NCBI GenBank assembly: GCA_943846735.1 | Contig: OX044364.1 | Span: 806,001 to 870,000 of the forward strand | DNA length: 64,000 bases | Reading direction: 5' to 3' | DNA from: CAJQLB01 sp905479065 | GTDB taxonomy: Bacteria; Bacteroidota; Bacteroidia; Flavobacteriales; Flavobacteriaceae | Shown here: positions 1-8,334 of the stretch, piece after piece | Layout of the letters: each line of letters starts with the position of its first letter | Position numbering within the stretch: position 1 is the stretch's first letter | Notes under the pieces: model-generated | Database searches by the model: none | The model's input: only the letters and a program-made list of their open reading frames with translations | What the model was told of the DNA's origin: nothing | Position numbers and translations under genes: made by a program

Positions 1-62
1 CAATAGAAAAGCATGTGAAACGGTAGTAATTTATATTGAATTACTATTTACATTACCTGTAT

Positions 63-95
63 AAAAAAGCCGCATACTCTTATGTATGCGGCTTT
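63..95 (-). terminator. Rho-independent terminator after the CAP-domain gene
   Basis: A perfect 9-bp stem (GCCGCATAC at 69-77 with GTATGCGGC at 84-92) closes a 6-base loop. On the minus strand it is followed by six T residues (68-63). It lies about 50 bases past the stop of the CAP-domain lipoprotein gene and reads as that gene's terminator. A shorter TTT on the other side could let it work in both directions. Confidence 0.85.
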
Positions 96-143
96 AATGC
101 TATTAATCAATTATCATGTTATCACGTGAATGATGAACGCTCT

Positions 144-638
144 TTATTTACTAATAAAAATATTGGTGTAATACCATCTCCCATCTTCATCCATTTCAGC
201 AGAAATATCAAAATCTGTATAATCACCCTCGATAACGTTTTTATGACCTTCGCTATTTAGCCATGCATTTACTACAGATTCTGGAGTACTAAAAGCATAT
301 GCTACATTTTCAGCAACAGTCAGTGCTCCAACATTATTCATCAAATTATTTTTTCTTTGAAAGAAATTAGCATGTGAAACTTCATCATTCTCAATCATGT
401 AATCAGTATGTCCATAAGCCTCAGCTTTTATGGTACTCATTCCATTTAAAGGTTGTAAACCGATGTTTATTCTATGACTGTTAATTAATTCAAGAACTTC
501 CACTTCTATAGTCTTTGTTTGAGGTATATGTGAGTTTTGAATCGCTTCAATTTTGTCTTCTTCTATCACATCTGTTGAACAAGAGAATGACATTAAACTC
601 AGTAACACCAGCGTAGGGAGTAGCGTAGGTAGTTTCAT
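144..638 (-). CDS. CAP-domain (SCP/PR1-like) lipoprotein
   Basis: 164 residues. A short lipoprotein signal ends in SFSC with Cys20 as the lipidation site, so the protein is probably anchored in the outer or inner membrane facing the periplasm. Residues about 45-164 match the bacterial CAP/SCP fold: a HTDYM segment, SHANFF, the ENVA segment, then AWLNSEGHKN and a closing WYYTNIF strand. The family's biochemical role in bacteria is poorly defined, and I assign none. A TATATTTG-type -7 box on the minus strand (667-674) lies about 30 bases upstream of the start, but no TTG sits at the right spacing. The gene is monocistronic and ends in a strong terminator. Confidence 0.85.
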   Translation of the reverse strand: MKLPTLLPTLVLLSLMSFSCSTDVIEEDKIEAIQNSHIPQTKTIEVEVLELINSHRINIGLQPLNGMSTIKAEAYGHTDYMIENDEVSHANFFQRKNNLMNNVGALTVAENVAYAFSTPESVVNAWLNSEGHKNVIEGDYTDFDISAEMDEDGRWYYTNIFISK

Positions 639-701
639 TTTGTAGGGTTTTTTTGATTTGGTTATTCAAATATATCCTCCTAACTAAAAGAAACTGTTAA
701 T

Positions 702-838
702 AAAGTGTTAAATTCGATAAAGTGCATGCATTTCAACGAATATTTAACACTTTTTATCGATGAAATACATAAATATTAATTTTTTTAAGCTTTTTATCGT
801 ATTTATTATGCATTTAAACGATAAATAAATATTAAGCT
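702..838. repeat. Two nested inverted repeats in the pdxH/CAP-gene intergenic region
   Basis: AAAGTGTTAAAT (702-713) pairs perfectly with ATTTAACACTTT (742-753). TTTATCGT (793-800) pairs with ACGATAAA (818-825), and AAGCT arms lie further out (787-791 and 834-838). The heptamer CGATAAA or its complement occurs four times in about 110 bases (715-721, 753-759, 793-799, 819-825). The element sits past the pdxH stop and upstream of the CAP-gene promoter box. It could be a pdxH 3' end structure or a protein-binding region. I do not recognise it as a named element. Confidence 0.5.
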
Positions 839-850
839 AAAAATCTTATT

Positions 851-1498
851 TTAAGGGGCTAAACGTGTTATGATCCAATCAAACTTTTTGTTCAATGTAT
901 AACGAATTCTATCATGTAGTCGGTTCTCTCTGCCCTGCCAAAATTCAATCTCCACAGGCTTTACGATAAATCCTCCCCAATAGGATGGGCGCTCTATTTG
1001 TTTTCCAACATACTCTTTTTCCAGATCTTGCAGCCTATGCTCAAGCTCTTCCCTGTCTTTGACCACTTCACTTTGATTAGATGCGATCGCACCGAGCTGA
1101 CTACCTCTTGGACGAGAATCGAAATATCCATCACTTAGATTTTCTGGGATTTTTTCTGCTTTGCCTTTAATTATGACCTGTCTTTCTGCAAAATTCCAGA
1201 AAAACGATAAACAGACATTTGGATTGTTTATAATTGATTTTCCTTTTTCACTTTTATAGTTGGTGTAAAAAATAAACCCCTCATACGTATATCTTTTTAG
1301 TAAAACTACGCGTCCTCTCGGATAGCCATCTAAGCCAATCGTTGCGATAGTCATCGCGTTTACTTCGTCTGCACTATTCGTTTGCTCCACCTCATAAAAC
1401 CACTTTTGAAAAAGCTCAAGAGGATTTTCAGGAACATTTGCCTTAAGCAAGGCCCCTTTTTCATAAGACTTTCGATAACCACTTAAATCATTTTCCAT
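851..1498 (-). CDS. pdxH: Pyridoxamine/pyridoxine 5'-phosphate oxidase
   Basis: This FMN enzyme oxidises pyridoxine or pyridoxamine 5'-phosphate to pyridoxal 5'-phosphate. At 215 residues it is close to the family's usual 210-220. The family C-terminus is clear: EFWQGRENRLHDR and the final ITRLAP. The N-terminal FMN region carries RVVLLK and GFIFYTNY. The frame stays open to 1552, but I place the start at Met 1498 (MENDLSGYRK). The extra 18 residues do not resemble the family, and a promoter (1526-1552) would put the transcript start near 1519, downstream of the longer start. PLP from this enzyme would serve several PLP enzymes in the window. Confidence 0.95.
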   Translation of the reverse strand: MENDLSGYRKSYEKGALLKANVPENPLELFQKWFYEVEQTNSADEVNAMTIATIGLDGYPRGRVVLLKRYTYEGFIFYTNYKSEKGKSIINNPNVCLSFFWNFAERQVIIKGKAEKIPENLSDGYFDSRPRGSQLGAIASNQSEVVKDREELEHRLQDLEKEYVGKQIERPSYWGGFIVKPVEIEFWQGRENRLHDRIRYTLNKKFDWIITRLAP

Positions 1499-1525
1499 AT
1501 AAAAAATATTTATGTTATACTCTGT

Positions 1526-1552
1526 CAAATTTAAGACAATTGACATTTTCAA
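1526..1552 (-). promoter_or_regulatory. Candidate Bacteroidota-type promoter for pdxH
   Basis: On the minus strand a TAAATTTG -7 box (1533-1526) is preceded by TTG (1552-1550) with 16 bases between. The family consensus is TTG-N17-23-TAnnTTTG, so the spacing is one base short. The position supports the shorter pdxH start at 1498. Confidence 0.5.
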
Positions 1553-1602
1553 AAGAAAAAAGAGTTGTTAAATTAACGGCCCAAAAGACAATTAATATCA
1601 AA

Positions 1603-2508
1603 CTAAAATTCGAAAACTTTACCATCTCTAGCTAATGCAACATTTTCAAAAATCTCTTTAGCTTCCAGTTTAAATTCATCAATAGAACCATATCGGGTAG
1701 AGTAATGTCCAATAATAAGCTTCTTCACATCAGCTTGTTTCGCAATTCTTGCTGCTTGTTTCGCTGTTGAATGTTTTGTTGATATTGCTAATTTAGCATG
1801 TTTTTCCAAAAATGTAGACTCGTGATACAACACATGAACATTTGCTATCATTGGAACAATAGACTCGTCAAACATTGTGTCACTGCAAAAGGCATAACTT
1901 AAAGGTTTTTTACCCTGAAACGTAACCTTTTCATTGTTTATTAATATTCCATCCTCATTAATGACATCTTTTCCTTGTTGTAATTTACTATAATAAGACA
2001 TATCAATCTTCGCCTCTTCGATAGCCGTAATATTTAATTTACGATGATAATTCTTTTCTTTGAATAAAAACCCATTTGTGTAGATTCTATGCTTTAGTGG
2101 TACAGTATAAACTTGCACCTTATCATCCTCAAAAATACACTCTGAGCCTTTAGAACTTAATTCGTGAAAAATAAGCTTATAATTTGTCCAAGACTCTGAC
2201 AACTTCATCTGTAGTGTTATAATTTCTTTGAGTCCTTTGGGACCATAAATATGAAGATCAGCTTCTCTTGTTAGTAACTTGAACGTTGAAATTAAACCTA
2301 CAAGACCAAAAAAATGATCTCCATGAAGATGCGATATGAAAATATGTTTAATTCTTGAAAACTTAATTTTATTCAATCTTAATTGAACCTGTGTTCCTTC
2401 TCCACAATCAATTAAAAACAAATGATTTCTTATTTCCAATACCTGTGATGTTGGATTAGCATTCTTACGTGGAGTGGCACTATAACACCCTAAAATATTG
2501 AGCTTCAA
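1603..2508 (-). CDS. rnz: Ribonuclease Z (tRNA 3' processing endonuclease)
   Basis: This zinc-dependent metallo-beta-lactamase-fold endonuclease trims the 3' trailer of tRNA precursors that lack an encoded CCA. At 301 residues it has normal length for the short RNase Z form. The zinc motif SHLHGDHFFGL is at about residues 60-70. Further ligands are in the CSDTMFDE segment and the late IIGHYSTRY segment. The upstream gene ends two bases before this start, so the two are surely co-transcribed. It is the last gene of the pyrR-pyrB block. The tRNA-Ser gene in this window lacks an encoded CCA, in keeping with a need for this enzyme. Confidence 0.95.
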   Translation of the reverse strand: MKLNILGCYSATPRKNANPTSQVLEIRNHLFLIDCGEGTQVQLRLNKIKFSRIKHIFISHLHGDHFFGLVGLISTFKLLTREADLHIYGPKGLKEIITLQMKLSESWTNYKLIFHELSSKGSECIFEDDKVQVYTVPLKHRIYTNGFLFKEKNYHRKLNITAIEEAKIDMSYYSKLQQGKDVINEDGILINNEKVTFQGKKPLSYAFCSDTMFDESIVPMIANVHVLYHESTFLEKHAKLAISTKHSTAKQAARIAKQADVKKLIIGHYSTRYGSIDEFKLEAKEIFENVALARDGKVFEF

Positions 2509-2510
2509 AA

Positions 2511-2843
2511 TTAAAAATCTAAGTCTCGTTCAATTTCTTCCATTTCTATGACATCATAAGCTTCTTGCATAGAAGGAACGATAAACAGCTCCTCTGGAAT
2601 ATCTTCAATCCTAATATGACTTGTTACAATCACAAATGATCTATTAGATGCCCGATGTCGATTAGAAATATGTACAAATTCTATTACATCTGATGACGTC
2701 AATGTTCGTGAACTAGTTAAACTGACAATCACGTTGTCATGCTCAAATCTAGTGTAAAGTATGGTGAGTTTTTTTACAAGTTCAATGATTGTAACTTTTT
2801 CTTGAGTTATGATCGAAATATTACCATCTTTTTCAAAAAACAT
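2511..2843 (-). CDS. Conserved small protein between pyrB and rnz
   Basis: 110 residues, soluble, with no signal or membrane segment. The pattern of short strands and helices (VIVSLTSSRTLTSSDVIEF, then SFVIVTSH) looks like a STAS-type alpha/beta fold, but I can see no diagnostic serine motif and the assignment is weak. It ends in an acidic tail (EEIERDLDF). The start codon follows pyrB by three bases and the stop is two bases before rnz, so it is translated from the same message as both. Position is the best clue: a gene tied to RNase Z in flavobacteria. Function unknown. Confidence 0.75.
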   Translation of the reverse strand: MFFEKDGNISIITQEKVTIIELVKKLTILYTRFEHDNVIVSLTSSRTLTSSDVIEFVHISNRHRASNRSFVIVTSHIRIEDIPEELFIVPSMQEAYDVIEMEEIERDLDF

Positions 2844-2846
2844 AAT

Positions 2847-3776
2847 CTATTGTTTAATTTTGGAGGCTAATAAATAGATAACAGCCATTCTAATAGCAAC
2901 TCCATTTTGAACTTGGTCTAATATAATTGCTTGTTTTGAGTCAGCTACATCACTAGTAATTTCAACACCGCGATTGATAGGTCCTGGATGCATGATAGTA
3001 ATTTCCTTATTTAGACTATTTAAAAGCTCCTTATTTACGCCATATTGTTGCTTATATTCTCTCGTTGATGGAAAATAACTTATATCCATACGTTCATTTT
3101 GAACACGCAACATATTGGCAACGTCACACCAGTTCAGAGCTTTCTTTAAATTAGTTTCAACTTGTACTCCCAATTCACCAATATATTTGGGTAATAAGGT
3201 CCTTGGGCCACAAACCATTACCTCAGCTCCTTGTAATTGTAACGCATAGATATTTGATAACGCAACACGACTATGCAGAATATCACCAACAATGACAACT
3301 TTTTTACCCTTCACTTCCCCTAATCTTTCTCTTATAGAATAAGAATCTAAGAGTGCTTGTGTTGGGTGTTCATGGGCGCCGTCACCCGCATTTATAATAC
3401 TTGCATTTACATGCTTTGATAAAAAAATTCCTGCTCCTGGACTCGGATGTCGCATTACCACCATATCAACCTTCATTGATAAAATATTGTTCACAGTATC
3501 TATCAATGTTTCTCCTTTTTTTACCGATGACTGTGATGCAGAAAAATTGACAACGTCAGCAGACAATCGTTTCTCAGCCAATTCAAAAGATAATTTTGTT
3601 CTTGTAGAATTCTCAAAAAATAAATTTGCAATGGTGATATCCCTTAAGGAAGGTACTTTTTTAATTGGTCTATTGATAACTTCTTTAAAATGGTCTGCGG
3701 TTTCAAAAATGAGTTGAATATCTTGTTTATTCAAGTATTTTATTCCCAATAAGTGATTTACACTTAATTCGCTCAT
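2847..3776 (-). CDS. pyrB: Aspartate carbamoyltransferase catalytic subunit
   Basis: Joins carbamoyl phosphate and aspartate to N-carbamoyl-aspartate, the committed step of UMP synthesis. 309 residues, typical of the catalytic chain. Carbamoyl-phosphate motif FFENSTRTKLSFE lies near residues 53-65, HPTQALLD near 135, and MHPGPINRGVE near 265. No pyrI regulatory subunit is present nearby, as expected outside enterobacteria. The start follows the pyrR stop by two bases, so pyrR and pyrB form one unit. Confidence 0.96.
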   Translation of the reverse strand: MSELSVNHLLGIKYLNKQDIQLIFETADHFKEVINRPIKKVPSLRDITIANLFFENSTRTKLSFELAEKRLSADVVNFSASQSSVKKGETLIDTVNNILSMKVDMVVMRHPSPGAGIFLSKHVNASIINAGDGAHEHPTQALLDSYSIRERLGEVKGKKVVIVGDILHSRVALSNIYALQLQGAEVMVCGPRTLLPKYIGELGVQVETNLKKALNWCDVANMLRVQNERMDISYFPSTREYKQQYGVNKELLNSLNKEITIMHPGPINRGVEITSDVADSKQAIILDQVQNGVAIRMAVIYLLASKIKQ

Positions 3777-3778
3777 AA

Positions 3779-4318
3779 TTAATTATTGATTAAATAAACT
3801 GAATCCTCACCTTCAAACTCAGCCCAATTCACTTTTACTTTTTCCTCATTTATAGCATCGACCTGTCTTCCACTGTAATCAGGCTGAATAGGTAGATGTC
3901 TGCTAAATCGTCTGTCAATGAGTGTTAATAATTCAATACCAATAGGTCTACCAAAAGACTGGATAGCTGTTAAAGCAGCCCTTATACTTCTTCCTGTATA
4001 CAACACATCATCAATAAACACAACGTTTTTACCTTCAACCATAAAATTCATATCCGTAGTATTCGCCTCTAAAGGCTTATCACTTCTTCTAAAATCATCT
4101 CTAAAAAAAGTTATGTCAAGATGACCGAGTTTGATGTCTTTTTTATTGTAATTAGTAAGAAGCATGTTAGTAATGCGCTCCGCTAAAAACTTCCCTCTAG
4201 GCTGGATTCCAATTAAGACAGTTTCTGAAAAATCATCGTGGTTTTCAATAAGTTGACAAGTCAATCTGTGAAGAATAATGTTTACCTCTTTTTGATTTAG
4301 TAACACTTTTTGACTCAT
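3779..4318 (-). CDS. pyrR: PyrR: pyr regulator / uracil phosphoribosyltransferase
   Basis: 179 residues with the PRPP-binding motif VVFIDDVLYTGRSIRAAL typical of PyrR. In Firmicutes PyrR binds pyr mRNA leaders and also has uracil phosphoribosyltransferase activity. The frame continues upstream to 4345, but the family begins at MSQKVLLNQ and the promoter at 4343-4373 would start the RNA near 4336, so I take Met 4318. The predicted leader is then only about 18 bases, which leaves no room for a PyrR-controlled attenuator in front of the operon. The regulatory mode here is therefore open, and the enzymatic role may dominate. Confidence 0.92.
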   Translation of the reverse strand: MSQKVLLNQKEVNIILHRLTCQLIENHDDFSETVLIGIQPRGKFLAERITNMLLTNYNKKDIKLGHLDITFFRDDFRRSDKPLEANTTDMNFMVEGKNVVFIDDVLYTGRSIRAALTAIQSFGRPIGIELLTLIDRRFSRHLPIQPDYSGRQVDAINEEKVKVNWAEFEGEDSVYLINN

Positions 4319-4342
4319 ATAACTAACGAAGTGTATTTGCAG

Positions 4343-4373
4343 CAAAGTTAAGTTAAAAAATTAGGGTTTGCAA
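4343..4373 (-). promoter_or_regulatory. Promoter of the pyrR-pyrB-rnz operon
   Basis: A textbook Bacteroidota promoter on the minus strand: TTG (4373-4371), 20 bases, then TAACTTTG (4350-4343). Transcription should begin near 4336, about 18 bases before pyrR. It lies between the rpsA terminator and pyrR. Confidence 0.75.
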
Positions 4374-4390
4374 TCGTTTTAATTATCAAT

Positions 4391-4422
4391 AAAAAAGCCT
4401 CTCATTGATTGAGAGGCTTTTT
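4391..4422 (-). terminator. Rho-independent terminator after rpsA
   Basis: The stem GCCTCTCA (4397-4404) with TGAGAGGC (4410-4417) is flanked by A6 and T5. Read on the minus strand it closes 22 bases after the rpsA stop and is followed by six T residues. It separates rpsA from the pyr operon promoter. Confidence 0.88.
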
Positions 4423-4444
4423 AATTAAAATATAACGTTGGAAA

Positions 4445-6277
4445 TTACTTTTTTCCATCCATTTTATCTTTCAGAGCTTGTAAGGCATCGTTCGCATCCC
4501 CTAATGTTGGTTTTGCTTCAGCTGCTTGAGCTTCAGCTTTCTTAGCCGCTGCCTTTACATTTTTAATCTCTTCTTCTCTAAATACTGCTGTATGCGAAGC
4601 TACAACACGTTTAAACTCTTTGTTAAATTCGATTATTTTGAATTCTGCCTCTTCTCCTTTTTTCAATTTTTTACCATCTTCTTTTTCAAGATGACGAGAA
4701 GGTATAAAAGCAACAATATCTTCATTAAATTCAACAGTAGCTCCCTTATCAACAATCTCTGAAATCTCTGCTTTATGCGTTGTATTTAAAGCAAAATCTT
4801 TTTCATATTTATCCCAAGGGTTGTCAGTAGTCTGCTTATGACCTAAACTTAGTTTACGCCCTTCAACATCTAATTCTAAAACCACCACATCTAAAGTATC
4901 TCCAACGGCGCAAAACTCGCTAGGATGCTTGATTTTCTTGGTCCAAGATAAATCAGAAATATAAATTAAACCATCAATACCTTCTTCTAGTTCAACAAAT
5001 ACTCCAAAATTAGTAAAATTCCTTACGACACCTGAATGTTTAGATCCAACAGGATATTTTTTTGTAATATCTGTCCAAGGGTCTTGAGACAATTGTTTGA
5101 TACCAAGAGACATTTTACGATCTTCTCTGTCTAATGTAAGTATCTGTGCTTTAACTTTGTCGCCTACAGTCACAAAATCTTGCGCTGAGCGCAAGTGCGT
5201 AGACCATGACATTTCCGATACGTGAATAAGTCCTTCAACGCCATCTACAACCTCAATAAAGGCTCCGTAATCAGCAATAACTACAACTTTGCCTTCTACT
5301 TCATCACCAACCTTCACGTCTTCTCCTAGAGCATCCCAAGGGTGCTTACTCAACTGCTTAAGTCCTAATTGAATTCTAGATTTGTTCTCATCAAAATCAA
5401 GAATAACTACGTTTAATTTAGCATCAAGTTCAACGATTTCACTTGGGTGATTAATTCGTGACCATGATAGGTCTGTAATGTGAATTAAACCATCAACTCC
5501 TCCAAGATCCATAAATACACCATACGAAGTAATATTTTTTACGGTTCCTTCAAGTACTTGACCTTTTTCTAGCTGACTTATAATTTCCTTCTTTTGTATT
5601 TCAATATCAGCTTCAATAAGCGCTTTGTGAGACACTACAACATTTTTAAATTCATGGTTGATTTTAACAACTTTGAACTCCATAGTTTTATTGACATATT
5701 GGTCGTAATCTCTAATTGGCTTGACGTCAATTTGAGAACCAGGTAAAAATGCTTCAATTCCAAATACATCCACAATCATACCACCTTTGGTTCTGCATTT
5801 TACAAATCCATTGACGATTTCACCTGTATCGTGAGCATTATTTACGCGATCCCAAGCTTTTATGACTCTTGCCTTTCTATGCGATAAAACAAGTTGACCA
5901 GTTGCATCTTCTCTAACATCGATTAAAACTTCGACTTTATCTCCAATCTTGAGTTCAGGATTGTAGCGGAACTCATTCAAAGAAATGACACCTTCAGACT
6001 TTGCATTAATATCAATAATAACATCGCGATCTGTCATGTGAATAACTGTTCCTTCAACAACTTCATCATCTAAAGTGTCAACAAAATTTTCTGAAACTAA
6101 TTTTTCAAATTCTTCTAATTGTTTGTCATCAACTGGGTCAATACCCTCTTCATAGTTATGCCAATTAAAATCTTTTAAGAATTGTTCAGGATTTACTTTA
6201 ACTTCAGTGACTACTGGAGTGCTTTCGGTAACAGTTTCCGCGATTACTTCTACTGCTTTTTCTTTTTTTTCAGCCAT
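4445..6277 (-). CDS. rpsA: 30S ribosomal protein S1
   Basis: 610 residues with six S1 (OB-fold) RNA-binding repeats at roughly 70-135, 150-220, 238-308, 323-395, 408-485 and 495-560. Repeats 3-5 carry the classic GVF(M/V)-GLIH(I/V)S pattern (for example YGVFMDLGGVDGLIH). An acidic N-terminal arm (residues 1-60) and a lysine/alanine-rich tail flank the repeats. S1 helps load mRNA on the 30S subunit. Bacteroidota lack Shine-Dalgarno-based initiation at most genes, and none is seen here. cmk lies upstream on the same strand 167 bases away, the same neighbourhood as cmk-rpsA in proteobacteria. Confidence 0.97.
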   Translation of the reverse strand: MAEKKEKAVEVIAETVTESTPVVTEVKVNPEQFLKDFNWHNYEEGIDPVDDKQLEEFEKLVSENFVDTLDDEVVEGTVIHMTDRDVIIDINAKSEGVISLNEFRYNPELKIGDKVEVLIDVREDATGQLVLSHRKARVIKAWDRVNNAHDTGEIVNGFVKCRTKGGMIVDVFGIEAFLPGSQIDVKPIRDYDQYVNKTMEFKVVKINHEFKNVVVSHKALIEADIEIQKKEIISQLEKGQVLEGTVKNITSYGVFMDLGGVDGLIHITDLSWSRINHPSEIVELDAKLNVVILDFDENKSRIQLGLKQLSKHPWDALGEDVKVGDEVEGKVVVIADYGAFIEVVDGVEGLIHVSEMSWSTHLRSAQDFVTVGDKVKAQILTLDREDRKMSLGIKQLSQDPWTDITKKYPVGSKHSGVVRNFTNFGVFVELEEGIDGLIYISDLSWTKKIKHPSEFCAVGDTLDVVVLELDVEGRKLSLGHKQTTDNPWDKYEKDFALNTTHKAEISEIVDKGATVEFNEDIVAFIPSRHLEKEDGKKLKKGEEAEFKIIEFNKEFKRVVASHTAVFREEEIKNVKAAAKKAEAQAAEAKPTLGDANDALQALKDKMDGKK

Positions 6278-6395
6278 TGCTGATTACATTTTGTATTCTG
6301 GATGCTTTCAGAAAATTTAAGCAGTTGCACACAGAAGTGTTATTATTTTACTTTTTAATCCTTTTTAATTTCTGATAATCTGCTAAAAAGGGATG

Positions 6396-6403
6396 CAAAA
6401 ATA
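6396..6403 (-). promoter_or_regulatory. Candidate -7 box for rpsA with a long leader
   Basis: TATTTTTG on the minus strand fits TAnnTTTG. The nearest TTG (6420-6418) is only 14 bases further upstream, shorter than the usual spacing. If used, it gives a leader of about 110 bases before rpsA, long enough to hold a translational control structure. I could not define one by eye. Confidence 0.4.
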
Positions 6404-6444
6404 CATATTAATAATAACAAAGCCTAATTATATAAACATCTACT

Positions 6445-7158
6445 TTAATCTATTTTATCACCGGCGTTTTGGCTTCCTAATTTGGCCTTTACTAAGTCCA
6501 TGATTTTTTTATATTGTTGTTCCAATGTCAAAGTTGAATTATCAAAAATTACAGCATCTTTTGCTTGTATTAAAGGAGAATCATTTCTATTTGAATCAAT
6601 ATAATCTCTTTCTAAAACGTTGTTCAACACATCGTCATAGGTGACATTTTGATCTTGCTCAATAAGCTCCTGAAAACGTCTTCTTGCTCTAATTTCAGAT
6701 GAAGCAGTCATAAATAATTTTAGTTCGGCTTGAGGAAAAACAACTGTTCCTATATCACGCCCATCCATAACTATGCCACCTTGTTTATTCATCTTTTGTT
6801 GCTCATGGACTAACTGACGTCTTATCTCAGGAGTCTCAGATACGCGACTAACATTTTCAGATACTTCCATGGTTCTAATATCACGCTCGACATTGACCCC
6901 ATTTAAATAGATCTCTGCGTATCCAAGATTTTTGTTGAAAATAAACTTTAAATTAATCTTATTTAAATCTGAAATTAAATCATCAACATCTAATTGTTTG
7001 TCCTTAATGTAGTTTGACCTTAAGGCATAAAGTGTTACGGCTCTGTACATGGCACCTGAATCAACATAAACATATCCTAACTCTTTTGCTATTTGTTTGG
7101 CGATAGTACTTTTACCCGTTGATGAGTATCCATCAATTGCTATGGTTATTCTTCTCAT
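6445..7158 (-). CDS. cmk: Cytidylate kinase
   Basis: Phosphorylates CMP and dCMP to the diphosphates. 237 residues. The P-loop is DGYSSTGKSTIAK at residues 9-21, followed by YVDSGAMYRAVT for nucleotide binding, the MDGRDIGTVVFP motif and the RARRRFQEL lid region. The ATG overlaps the porQ stop by one base (TAATG), so translation of the two is likely coupled. The cmk-porQ pairing is common in Bacteroidota. Confidence 0.96.
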   Translation of the reverse strand: MRRITIAIDGYSSTGKSTIAKQIAKELGYVYVDSGAMYRAVTLYALRSNYIKDKQLDVDDLISDLNKINLKFIFNKNLGYAEIYLNGVNVERDIRTMEVSENVSRVSETPEIRRQLVHEQQKMNKQGGIVMDGRDIGTVVFPQAELKLFMTASSEIRARRRFQELIEQDQNVTYDDVLNNVLERDYIDSNRNDSPLIQAKDAVIFDNSTLTLEQQYKKIMDLVKAKLGSQNAGDKID

Positions 7159-8177
7159 TATTGTAAATCTATTTGAAGCCCAAAGAAACTCGCATTGGAC
7201 GCACTAGAATATCTTGCATGGGTGTAACTAAAACGCATTTTATTAAGTTTAATTCCAATCCCAAAAGACAATCCAGAAAAATTTCGTTGTTCTAAAATAC
7301 GTAATTCCTCTGCTCTTCTAAAATTGTATCCAATTCTTAAGTTGAATCCTCGATCTGGAAATAATTCTGCACCTAGAATTGCGTGTCTAATTACATTTGA
7401 TAAAAAACCTACTTTATCTTCTGTTACATTTCCTTCTAAATCTGTTATCACTTGAGCTGGATTTGGAGCAGAAATTGGCCATTTTTGCAAGTTCTCAAAC
7501 GTTAAATGCCAACGTAGCGGCATGTGCTGTAACGTTTGTGACAAACCGAAATTAATTTCTAATGGTAACCGCTCGTTAAGTCCTGCATAAGTGGTTATTT
7601 GGGTTCCCACATTTCTAATGACTAATGCTGCGTTAAAATCAAGATCCTCATTGATATAAATCAAACCAACATCTATAGCCATTCCGAAGGAAGTATATTG
7701 TTCTAATTTTGATGTAATAAATTTTAAATTCCCACCCAAATAAAAGTCTGAATAACCAATTTGACGGGAATATCCTAACGATATCGCTGTCTCATTCCCT
7801 GTAAACGCTCCGGTGGATATACCATTTTCATCATAACCATCAAAATCCCCATAATTGATGTAAGTGACTCCTGCATGAATTGTTTGTGTCCTTCTGTCCC
7901 AAGTGTAAGCGTAGGCCGCAGTTCCATAACCAATGTCTCCCAAATAACTTGAATAGTTTAGAGCAAGTTGATTGTCCATGGATACATTAATCGCTGCTGG
8001 ATTATACAAACCTTGAGTTACGTCATAATCAACGTTTGTCAAAACCTTACCTCCTAATGCCGCCTGTCGCGGAGAGGATATTAAATTTAAAAATTGGTAG
8101 GTCGCCTCGCCGCCTAATTGTGAAAAGGATATTTCGTGACATGCACAGATCAAAAAAATAACAATCGTTTTTTTCAT
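7158..8177 (-). CDS. porQ: Type IX secretion system protein PorQ (PorV-like barrel)
   Basis: 339 residues with an N-terminal signal (about residues 1-20, ending near SQLGGEA) and beta-strand-rich, glycine/aromatic-rich sequence through to a C-terminal aromatic strand, as expected of a FadL-like outer-membrane barrel. The opening GGEATYQFLNLISSPRQAALGG region is the PorV/PorQ signature: the protein starts with a block of small residues, then SSPR-AALGG. In gliding and pathogenic Bacteroidota, PorQ belongs to the surface attachment complex of the type IX secretion system. The assignment rests on this N-terminal pattern plus the overlap with cmk. Confidence 0.85.
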   Translation of the reverse strand: MKKTIVIFLICACHEISFSQLGGEATYQFLNLISSPRQAALGGKVLTNVDYDVTQGLYNPAAINVSMDNQLALNYSSYLGDIGYGTAAYAYTWDRRTQTIHAGVTYINYGDFDGYDENGISTGAFTGNETAISLGYSRQIGYSDFYLGGNLKFITSKLEQYTSFGMAIDVGLIYINEDLDFNAALVIRNVGTQITTYAGLNERLPLEINFGLSQTLQHMPLRWHLTFENLQKWPISAPNPAQVITDLEGNVTEDKVGFLSNVIRHAILGAELFPDRGFNLRIGYNFRRAEELRILEQRNFSGLSFGIGIKLNKMRFSYTHARYSSASNASFFGLQIDLQ

Positions 8178-8334
8178 GCCATTATCATCAAAATTGTGTT
8201 AGATTTAATTTAAAACAACCTTAAGTACTTCATTGAAGTTCAAAAAAGCAATGTAATTAAATCTATCTTAAAACGATAACATTGATTTTTTATTTTTAGA
8301 TTATTACAAATCATGAAATTTATTTTCAGTTTTG

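Noticed and set aside
36..260. 74-codon frame at the left edge
   Set aside because: It overlaps the terminator and the antisense of the CAP-domain gene.
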